A DNA stretch of 10,405 nucleotides from Flavobacteriales bacterium (GTDB taxonomy: Bacteria; Bacteroidota; Bacteroidia; Flavobacteriales_D; Sanyastnellaceae): the NCBI GenBank assembly GCA_947457285.1, contig CANGVZ010000044.1, positions 1 to 10,405 on the forward strand, read 5' to 3'. The position numbers and the translations under genes were made by a program. This document shows positions 1 through 4,185 of this stretch, in pieces. The stretch's first letter is position 1. Every line of letters begins with the position of its first letter. The notes beneath the pieces were generated by a model. That model worked only from the letters and a program-made list of their open reading frames with translations. It made no database searches and was not told the DNA's origin.

Positions 1-38
1 AGCTATTAATGCTTATTTTGTTTTAAAATGCATTGGTA

Positions 39-245
39 ATGTTAGTTGAAAGAAAAAAGAACAATCAAGTCGTGATTACTATATCATCCGCGATTGATAG
101 TTTTGGCCTTCAACGACTAATTGATTATGCACGATATCTCGACCTCACTTTAGAAACGAAAGCCAGTCAAACGAAAGTAGACGAACTTTAGAGAGAATTC
201 AATAAAACTTGGTGGTCAAAGAACAGAAAGAAATTTGTGTCTTGA
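39..245 (+). pseudogene. Decayed antitoxin-like gene with in-frame stop
   Basis: Reading from the ATG at 39 gives 68 codons in one frame, interrupted only by a TAG at 189-191 (codon 51) and ending at TGA 243-245. The protein-like text has a middle segment FGLQRLIDYARYLDLT, then TKASQTKVDEL, the stop, and REFNKTWWSKNRKKF. This composition, with a helix, a KxKQxxVDxL-like stretch and a C-terminal WW..KN segment, resembles small antitoxins I recall being paired with PIN-domain toxins in Bacteroidota. That family assignment is from memory and unverified. The stop codon overlaps the start of the following toxin remnant in a TTGA arrangement, as expected for a type II antitoxin-toxin operon. With the stop in place only a 50-residue N-terminal product could be made, so I call it a pseudogene. 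It could instead be an unrelated small gene with a sequencing error. Confidence 0.5.
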
Positions 246-301
246 AAGTAATCGTTGATGCCAATGGAAAATCAAACATTCTAAGCGTTAGCACTGTTTA
301 A
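242..301 (+). pseudogene. Truncated PIN-domain toxin remnant
   Basis: A TTG at 242-244 overlaps the stop of the preceding antitoxin-like frame and opens 19 codons reading LKVIVDANGKSNILSVSTV before TAA at 299-301. KVIVDAN is the typical N-terminus of PIN-domain ribonucleases, where the Asp is the first acidic metal ligand. In intact members the next residues are usually a hydrophobic run such as I-x-x-S-x-L. Here the text passes straight to GKSNIL, which suggests an internal deletion soon after the first beta strand. None of the later acidic ligands of the PIN site is present, so it cannot be active. The likely ancestral start is ATG, now TTG. The call rests on seven residues plus position, so it is tentative. 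Confidence 0.42.
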
Positions 302-325
302 CTAGTCGGTAACATAAATATCGTT

Positions 326-333
326 TAATTTCG
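326..333 (+). promoter_or_regulatory. Candidate -7 element for the bacilliredoxin gene
   Basis: TAATTTCG matches the Bacteroidota -7 consensus TAnnTTTG at five of its six fixed positions and lies 16 bases before the ATG at 350. No -33 TTG-type element is obvious at the usual distance, so this is suggestive only. No Shine-Dalgarno sequence is present; the leader is A-rich, as is common in this phylum. Confidence 0.4.
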
Positions 334-349
334 CAAAAAAAATTGTAAT

Positions 350-766
350 ATGTATCCTCCAGAATTAGTGGCACCGATGCGTGCTGATTTAGATAGTGTA
401 GGTTTCGAAGAAGCCATGACTCCAGAGGCAGTTGATGCCGCTGTGAATAGCGAAGGAACTGTACTCGTTGTGTTGAATAGCGTTTGTGGATGTGCGGCAG
501 GAAGCATGCGCCCAGGTGTGAAACACGCAATTAAAACATCGAGCAAACTCCCTAACAAACTCGTTACATCATTTGCTGGTGTTGACCGCGATGCAGTCGA
601 GCGCGCTCGTAAGTATATGTTGCCTTATCCTCCATCCTCACCAAGCATCGCGCTCTTCAAAGATGGCAAACTCATGCACATGATCGAGCGTCACCACATC
701 GAAGGCCGCACAGCCGAAATGATCGCCGACAACTTGAAAATGGCGTTTGAGGAATACTGTGGGTAG
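350..766 (+). CDS. Bacilliredoxin, BrxA/BrxB (YphP/YqiW) family
   Basis: The 138-residue product has the family's usual length and its diagnostic Cys-Gly-Cys motif at residues 46-48 (VCGCAAG), in the position of a thioredoxin-fold CxxC site. The preceding TVLVVLNS is the expected beta strand, and LPYPPSSPSIALFKDGKL (residues 90-107) is the conserved loop with cis-proline and the following strand. A further Cys lies at residue 137. Family members in Firmicutes remove bacillithiol from S-bacillithiolated proteins in the cytoplasm. Some Bacteroidota make bacillithiol, so the same role is plausible here but is inferred. The ATG at 350 starts MYPPELVAPMRADL, the standard N-terminus of this family. 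The gene is monocistronic: its own -7 candidate is upstream and a strong terminator lies 50 bases downstream. Its stop codon merges into a short tandem repeat. Confidence 0.9.
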   Translation: MYPPELVAPMRADLDSVGFEEAMTPEAVDAAVNSEGTVLVVLNSVCGCAAGSMRPGVKHAIKTSSKLPNKLVTSFAGVDRDAVERARKYMLPYPPSSPSIALFKDGKLMHMIERHHIEGRTAEMIADNLKMAFEEYCG

Positions 767-806
767 TAGGCTAATAGGCTAGTAAGATAGTAGGCTAGTA
801 AGATAA
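764..806. repeat. 16-bp tandem duplication after the bacilliredoxin stop
   Basis: TAGGCTAGTAAGATAG at 775-790 is followed directly by TAGGCTAGTAAGATAA at 791-806, identical at 15 of 16 positions. A partial copy, TAGTAGGCTAA, precedes them and contains the gene's own stop codon. The block is non-coding, and it is rich in TAG and GCTAG words, as are the other gene-end repeats in this window. Confidence 0.85.
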
Positions 807-815
807 TAAGTTAAT

Positions 816-837
816 GGGGGAGTTTCCCCCTTTTTTT
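816..837 (+). terminator. Rho-independent terminator of the bacilliredoxin gene
   Basis: GGGGGA (816-821) pairs with TCCCCC (825-830) across a three-base GTT loop, followed immediately by seven T residues (831-837). This is a textbook intrinsic terminator for the plus-strand transcript. On the minus strand the hairpin is not followed by a T tract, so it is probably one-directional. Confidence 0.9.
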
Positions 838-846
838 ATTACCTTT

Positions 847-923
847 CCTATCGCCTATCGCCTATCGCCTATCGCCTATCGCCTATCGCCCCTCGCCCAT
901 CGCCCATCGCCCATCGCCCATCG
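847..923. repeat. Eleven-unit heptamer array, G-quadruplex-capable on minus strand
   Basis: There are six perfect copies of CCTATCG (847-888), one CCCCTCG (889-895) and four copies of CCCATCG (896-923). In the second half the C tracts at 889-892, 896-898, 903-905, 910-912 and 917-919 are separated by 3-4 bases. The minus strand therefore has five G tracts of at least three bases with short loops, meeting the usual G3+N1-7 quadruplex pattern. The array ends two bases before the stop codon of the minus-strand lipoprotein gene, so it would be transcribed as that gene's 3' untranslated region. Confidence 0.9.
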
Positions 924-924
924 C

Positions 925-1359
925 CTAGTACTCATACTTCACCGCCGTACATTCGTTGCCGCGGATCTCGAAGGTGCCGGAGGAGAGCACCACATTGTTT
1001 TGATCTTTAATCTGGTATTGAAACGTCTTTGATGGAGAATTTCCAATTCCATAGTTAGACATCAACATTGCATCGGCATTATCGCAAGATGGTACATAGC
1101 TAAAACCAATATTTGGAGACATGCTATCCATGAATGTACCTTCAACGAATAAACGAACACTCATAACGCCCGCGTTTAGCAGCGCTTGACCGGTGGCCAC
1201 GTCATGATAAAAGACGGCTCCTCCTCGAAATGAACATGTGCCATCGTCTTCTTCGGCAGCCACGTTGTAGTTCTCTGCATTTCTATTCGTACAGCCCGGA
1301 ACAGGATCTTTGCAACTGGCTAGGGCAAAAATGATGCTTGCTTAAAATATTTTGCGCAT
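925..1359 (-). pseudogene. Small secreted lipoprotein gene with a stop codon in its signal peptide
   Basis: From the ATG at 1359 the frame reads MRKIF, a TAA stop (1344-1342), then ASIIFALASCKDPVPGC and on to TAG at 927-925. If the stop is read as one residue the product is 144 residues. It would have a classic lipoprotein signal (basic start, hydrophobic core, lipobox LASC with the lipidated Cys at position 16) and a GCTNRNAENYN…EEDDGTC segment (residues 22-42), a motif common in Bacteroidota surface proteins. The rest is a small beta-rich domain of unknown function ending in KYEY. TTA (Leu) to TAA is a one-base change and would restore the signal core. The only other in-frame start I see is GTG at 1263, which would give 112 residues with no export signal. 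I favour a recent nonsense mutation; a sequencing error or polymorphism is the main alternative. Confidence 0.65.
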
Positions 1360-1394
1360 TGAATTTGGTTGGTTAAAGATGATTAGTGGTAATA

Positions 1395-1402
1395 CGAAGA
1401 TA
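1395..1402 (-). promoter_or_regulatory. Candidate -7 element for the lipoprotein gene
   Basis: Read on the minus strand the sequence is TATCTTCG, one mismatch from TAnnTTTG, 35 bases upstream of the ATG at 1359. No convincing -33 element was found. Its presence suggests the disabled gene may still be transcribed. Confidence 0.35.
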
Positions 1403-1424
1403 GGAGATAAGTTGTGATTCATTG

Positions 1425-1432
1425 TAGATTTG
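1425..1432 (+). promoter_or_regulatory. -7 element for the DUF6122 gene
   Basis: TAGATTTG is a perfect match to the Bacteroidota -7 consensus TAnnTTTG, 21 bases before the ATG at 1454. This predicts a short leader of roughly 15 bases. The -33 element is not clear. Confidence 0.5.
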
Positions 1433-1453
1433 CCCACGAGCTAATAATCACCC

Positions 1454-1768
1454 ATGCAATTCTTCATTCACTACTTCCTCCATCTCGGATTTCCGCTGAT
1501 CTTGGCGCTTGTGTTTTTTAGAAGTGAATGGAAAAAAGTATATTTCATTTTACTCGCCACGATGCTCGTAGATCTCGACCACCTGCTTGCAGACCCCATC
1601 TTCGACCCGAATCGGTGTAGCATCAATTTTCACCCCCTGCACACCTACTACGCAATGATTGTCTATGTAGCACTTCTCTTTTTCAAAAAGCCCTACAACA
1701 TCATCGGCCTCGGCCTCGTACTCCACATGCTCACAGACGCACTGGACTGTCACCTCAGTCAGGGGTAA
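1454..1768 (+). CDS. DUF6122 family small integral membrane protein
   Basis: The 104-residue protein is mostly hydrophobic, with likely membrane segments near residues 10-22, 28-40, 66-78 and 83-96. I recognise it as DUF6122, a Bacteroidota family of unknown function, from the conserved text VDLDHLLADPIFDPNRCSI followed by FHPLHT. Candidate metal ligands form a pattern: H6 and H10 near the N-terminus, D40-x-D42-H43, H60-x-x-H63, and H91-x3-D95. A similar DxDH plus histidine arrangement occurs in the YdjM/DUF457 group of membrane-bound, metal-dependent hydrolases, so a hydrolase role is possible but inferred. The start ATG at 1454 gives a family-like N-terminus, and there is no ribosome binding site. 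The gene stands alone, divergent from the lipoprotein gene and convergent with gatC. Confidence 0.85.
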   Translation: MQFFIHYFLHLGFPLILALVFFRSEWKKVYFILLATMLVDLDHLLADPIFDPNRCSINFHPLHTYYAMIVYVALLFFKKPYNIIGLGLVLHMLTDALDCHLSQG

Positions 1769-1773
1769 TTATC

Positions 1774-1819
1774 AATTCGCAATAACTAATTCGGAATTCA
1801 CAATTCGGAATTCGGAATT
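1774..1819. repeat. AATTCGGAATTC direct-repeat cluster
   Basis: AATTCGGAATTC occurs at 1788-1799 and 1802-1813, with an overlapping third copy AATTCGGAATT at 1809-1819 and a degenerate AATTCGCAAT at 1774-1783. The GAATTC cores are palindromic. The cluster begins six bases after the DUF6122 stop codon. No clear T-tract terminator is visible here. Confidence 0.75.
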
Positions 1820-1848
1820 ATTAAAAGAACAAACAAATCACTAATATC

Positions 1849-1893
1849 TAGTACCTCCGTCACTCAGTCGCTCCGTACCTCCGTCGCTAGTCG
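1849..1893. repeat. Short repeat next to the gatC stop codon
   Basis: GTACCTCCGTC occurs at 1851-1861 and again at 1875-1885, interspersed with CAGTCGCT and CTAGTCGCT words, and runs up to the gatC stop at 1895. It is a second repeat family in the same convergent gap, different in sequence from the AATTCGG cluster. Confidence 0.7.
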
Positions 1894-1894
1894 C

Positions 1895-2188
1895 TTACTC
1901 GTTCGATACTACCTTCGGTACGCGGAAATAATACATGTCTTTTTTAGGCGCATTCTGAAGCGCTGCGGACTGGGGGACTTCGTAATTCACCTCGTCTTCG
2001 CGGGTGACGTTCACTTCATCGGTCATGAAAATCAAAGGCTCAATGCCTTCGGTGTCCAACTCCTTGAGCTGATCCACAAACTGCAACATGTTGTTCATGT
2101 CATTCATAATCTCAGCGCTGGCCGTTTCGTCAAACTCCAAACGCGCTAACTCTGCAATGCGATCTACTGTTGCCTTATCTATTTTCAT
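1895..2188 (-). CDS. gatC: Asp-tRNA(Asn)/Glu-tRNA(Gln) amidotransferase subunit C
   Basis: The 97-residue protein is GatC, the small subunit of the GatCAB amidotransferase, which converts misacylated Glu-tRNA(Gln) or Asp-tRNA(Asn) to the amidated form in the cytoplasm. Family marks are VDRIAELARLEF near the N-terminus, the helix MLQFVDQLKELDTEGIEPL, REDEV, and the signature tail NAPKKDMYYFRVPKVV, equivalent to the widespread NAP…FxVPKV. GatC wraps around GatA and stabilises it. The ATG at 2188 is chosen because the preceding residues of the longer frame are not family-like and are encoded within the upstream gene. The gene overlaps the acyltransferase end by 14 bases, so translational coupling is likely. 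gatA and gatB are not in this window. Confidence 0.95.
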   Translation of the reverse strand: MKIDKATVDRIAELARLEFDETASAEIMNDMNNMLQFVDQLKELDTEGIEPLIFMTDEVNVTREDEVNYEVPQSAALQNAPKKDMYYFRVPKVVSNE

Positions 2189-2936
2189 ATCCTTTTCTGT
2201 ATTGTGGTGGCAACGCCCCATCGATGACTTCAAAGGCGCGCTGACGCAAAGTTACAACATCCGCTTCGGTCATACCAACTGTTGATATCGGTTCATGAAC
2301 TACCGTGAGCACTTGTTGGGGCAGACTATATTCGAAGAGTCTCGATGGCTCCAACATAATTTTATAATTCTGTAAAAAAGTTACAGGAACGATGGGTACT
2401 TGTTTTTCAATAGCCATTCGAAAAGCTCCGTTCTTAAAACTCTTCATGCGTGGGGCATGACCCGGAATCGTACCCTCCGGATACAAAGCAATACACTCCT
2501 CACGATCCAATGCCTCACAAGCCTTCTGATAAGCGTCGTATGACTTCCTATTCGACTCACGCATTACAGGAATGTCCTGCTTCCGGAAAAAAAGACCAAA
2601 TAATGGCCACTTGAGCAATTCCCCTTTTCCTATAAAAAGAAAATAATCAGGAATCACACTGTACATAAACACCGTGTCCAAATAGCTGCTATGATTGGAT
2701 ACAATGATGTAGGGTGGCTTCGGCAAACTCGCAAGGTAGGTGATATGCACAGGGCAGAAGAGCAAAAACTGAAACACCTTCGACCAAATCACCTTCAATC
2801 GGAAGGCTGCGCCAAACCATGCTTTCCTGCTCAAAAGAACAAGAAAAAAGGGATACATAAACAGCAGTGAGGCCCAAAACATCAAGCCTATCCACAGTTT
2901 GTAAACGAAATATACCGGTCCAAACAATGCCTTCAC
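2175..2936 (-). CDS. 1-acyl-sn-glycerol-3-phosphate acyltransferase family protein (PlsC-like)
   Basis: The 253-residue protein belongs to the lysophospholipid acyltransferase superfamily. The catalytic HX4D motif is N81-H-S-S-Y-L-D87. Further blocks are IGKGELLKWP (residues 102-111), the substrate-binding block YPEGTIPG (152-159) and IVPVTF (182-187). About 30 hydrophobic residues near the N-terminus (8-36) would anchor it in the inner membrane with the active site at the cytoplasmic face. Expected reaction: acyl transfer to lysophosphatidic acid to give phosphatidic acid. Other lyso-lipid acceptors, such as ornithine-lipid precursors, cannot be excluded, so I give no symbol. The start is a GTG at 2936, with an in-frame stop three codons upstream. 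It is first in a two-gene unit with gatC. Confidence 0.9.
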   Translation of the reverse strand: MKALFGPVYFVYKLWIGLMFWASLLFMYPFFLVLLSRKAWFGAAFRLKVIWSKVFQFLLFCPVHITYLASLPKPPYIIVSNHSSYLDTVFMYSVIPDYFLFIGKGELLKWPLFGLFFRKQDIPVMRESNRKSYDAYQKACEALDREECIALYPEGTIPGHAPRMKSFKNGAFRMAIEKQVPIVPVTFLQNYKIMLEPSRLFEYSLPQQVLTVVHEPISTVGMTEADVVTLRQRAFEVIDGALPPQYRKGYENR

Positions 2937-2961
2937 AATTTCCTAAAATAAAAAAGGAAAG

Positions 2962-2969
2962 CGAATATA
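2962..2969 (-). promoter_or_regulatory. Candidate -7 element for the acyltransferase-gatC unit
   Basis: The minus strand reads TATATTCG, one mismatch from TAnnTTTG, 25 bases upstream of the GTG start at 2936. No clear -33 element was found. It lies back to back with the trpS element without overlapping it. Confidence 0.35.
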
Positions 2970-2993
2970 CTCCGAAGCAAGCAAATTCATCAT

Positions 2994-3001
2994 TTACTTT
3001 G
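2994..3001 (+). promoter_or_regulatory. Candidate -7 element for trpS
   Basis: TTACTTTG, followed by C, resembles TAnnTTTG with one mismatch in the TA step. It lies 18 bases before the trpS ATG at 3020. I see no -33 match, and no T-box, leader peptide or attenuator; only about 83 bases separate the two divergent start codons. Confidence 0.35.
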
Positions 3002-3019
3002 CAACCTATTTTTACCATT

Positions 3020-3994
3020 ATGGCTAGAGTTCTTACAGGCGTGCAAAGCACAGGGGTGCCCCACCTCGGAAACATTCTTGGAGCCATCCTTCCAGCTATT
3101 GAAATGAGCAAGGATCCCAAAAACGAAGCGTTTCTTTTTATTGCCAACTTGCATTCTCTCACACAAATCAAGAATGCAGAATTGATGCGCAGCAATACTT
3201 ATGCTGTAGCAGCTACATGGCTCGCCTGTGGATTTGATATAGAAAAAAATGTGATGTACCGCCAAAGCGATGTGCCGCAGGTTACCGAATTGGCGTGGCA
3301 TCTCAACTGCTTCACTCCCTTCCCGATGCTTGCGAATGCGCACAGTTTCAAAGACAAATCAGATCGTCTGAGCGATGTGAATGCAGGTCTTTTCACATAT
3401 CCCGTGCTCATGGCGGCAGATATCATTCTCTACGACGCACATCAAGTGCCGGTAGGAAAAGATCAATTGCAACACTTGGAAATCACTCGTGACCTGGCGA
3501 CCGCGTTCAATAATAAGATGGGCGAAACCTTTGTCATTCCTGAGGCCACGACCAATGAGGAGACCAAGATTATCCCAGGCACCGACGGCCAAAAAATGAG
3601 CAAATCGTACGGAAACTATATCAATATTTTTCTCCCAGAGAAAGAATTGAAAGATGTGATCAATAAAAAAATCGTCACCGATGCCACACCCCTAGAAGAG
3701 CCCAAGGACGCGGAAAACAGTGTGGTATATCAACTCTACAAATACGTTTCGACTCCCGAGCAATCTGCCGAGATGAAGTCAAAACTTGAAGCTGGAGGTT
3801 ATGGTTGGGGACACGCGAAAAAAGACTTGTACGAAGCATTGCTCACCCGATTTACTAAAGAGCGTGAGTTGTACAATTACTACATGAGCAACCTTCCCGA
3901 GCTCGACGAAAAACTCCGCATCGGCGCCAACAAAGCCTCCCTCGTCGCCAACGCAACCTTAGCACGCGTCAGAGAAAAGCTAGGACTAGATTAG
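3020..3994 (+). CDS. trpS: Tryptophanyl-tRNA synthetase
   Basis: The 324-residue protein is a standard-length class Ic TrpRS, which charges tRNA(Trp) with tryptophan using ATP. The N-terminus MARVLTGVQSTGVPHLGN carries the HIGH-type motif (P14-H-L-G-N18). Family blocks include FTYPVLMAADIILYDA (residues 125-140), followed by VPVGKDQLQHLE, and the KMSKS loop at 192-196 within GTDGQKMSKSYGN. The C-terminal helical anticodon-binding region is complete. The frame extends upstream to 2867, but ATG 3020 is chosen because it gives the conserved N-terminus and the upstream part runs into the divergent acyltransferase gene. Its stop codon TAG overlaps the first copy of the downstream CTAG-rich repeat. 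Confidence 0.97.
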   Translation: MARVLTGVQSTGVPHLGNILGAILPAIEMSKDPKNEAFLFIANLHSLTQIKNAELMRSNTYAVAATWLACGFDIEKNVMYRQSDVPQVTELAWHLNCFTPFPMLANAHSFKDKSDRLSDVNAGLFTYPVLMAADIILYDAHQVPVGKDQLQHLEITRDLATAFNNKMGETFVIPEATTNEETKIIPGTDGQKMSKSYGNYINIFLPEKELKDVINKKIVTDATPLEEPKDAENSVVYQLYKYVSTPEQSAEMKSKLEAGGYGWGHAKKDLYEALLTRFTKERELYNYYMSNLPELDEKLRIGANKASLVANATLARVREKLGLD

Positions 3995-4185
3995 ATACTA
4001 GTGACTAGATACTAGTGCCTGCCCCTTTGGGGACTAGATACTAGTGACTAGAGGAGATACTAGTTACTAACGACTAGTGACTAGATTGTGAGCTAGTGGG
4101 TTAGTGACTAGTCTCTGATCACTAAATCACTAAACTAGTCACTAGTATCTAGTCGCTAGTCACTTTACTAGTCACTAGTCGCTAG
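3993..4185. repeat. CTAG/ACTAGT-rich island with long inverted repeats
   Basis: The gap between convergent genes is filled with variants of ACTAGTGACTAGAT and its reverse complement; I count about 18 CTAG tetramers. AGATACTAGTGACTAG occurs twice (3993-4008 and 4036-4051). The 20 bases at 4032-4051 are perfectly reverse-complementary to 4135-4154. A tighter stem pairs 4102-4112 with 4134-4144 across a 21-base loop, and CCCCTTTGGGG at 4022-4032 forms a small separate hairpin. The left half is mostly in one orientation and the right half in the other, so the island can fold as a large imperfect hairpin in either transcript. It may act as a bidirectional terminator, though no T tract follows the long stems. 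It contains no gene. Confidence 0.85.

Noticed and set aside
814..1032. Plus-strand open frame of 72 codons through the heptamer array, with repeated IAYRLSP text
   Set aside because: It is translation of the simple repeat, it starts inside the terminator hairpin and it runs antisense over the lipoprotein gene.
2189..2233. Longer gatC with 15 extra N-terminal residues
   Set aside because: It would need a TTG start inside the acyltransferase gene, and the extra residues are not part of the GatC family. ATG 2188 gives the normal length.
2689..3195. Minus-strand open frame of 168 codons across the acyltransferase-trpS boundary
   Set aside because: It overlaps the coding frames of both well-recognised genes and has no family-like content.
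4022..4032. CCCCTTTGGGG hairpin as the trpS terminator
   Set aside because: It is not followed by a T tract and has only a 4-bp stem, so I kept it as part of the repeat island rather than as a separate terminator.
3993..4185. CRISPR array or attachment site in the ACTAGT island
   Set aside because: There are no unique spacers of even length between fixed repeats, no cas genes and no integrase. The units are short, degenerate and in both orientations.
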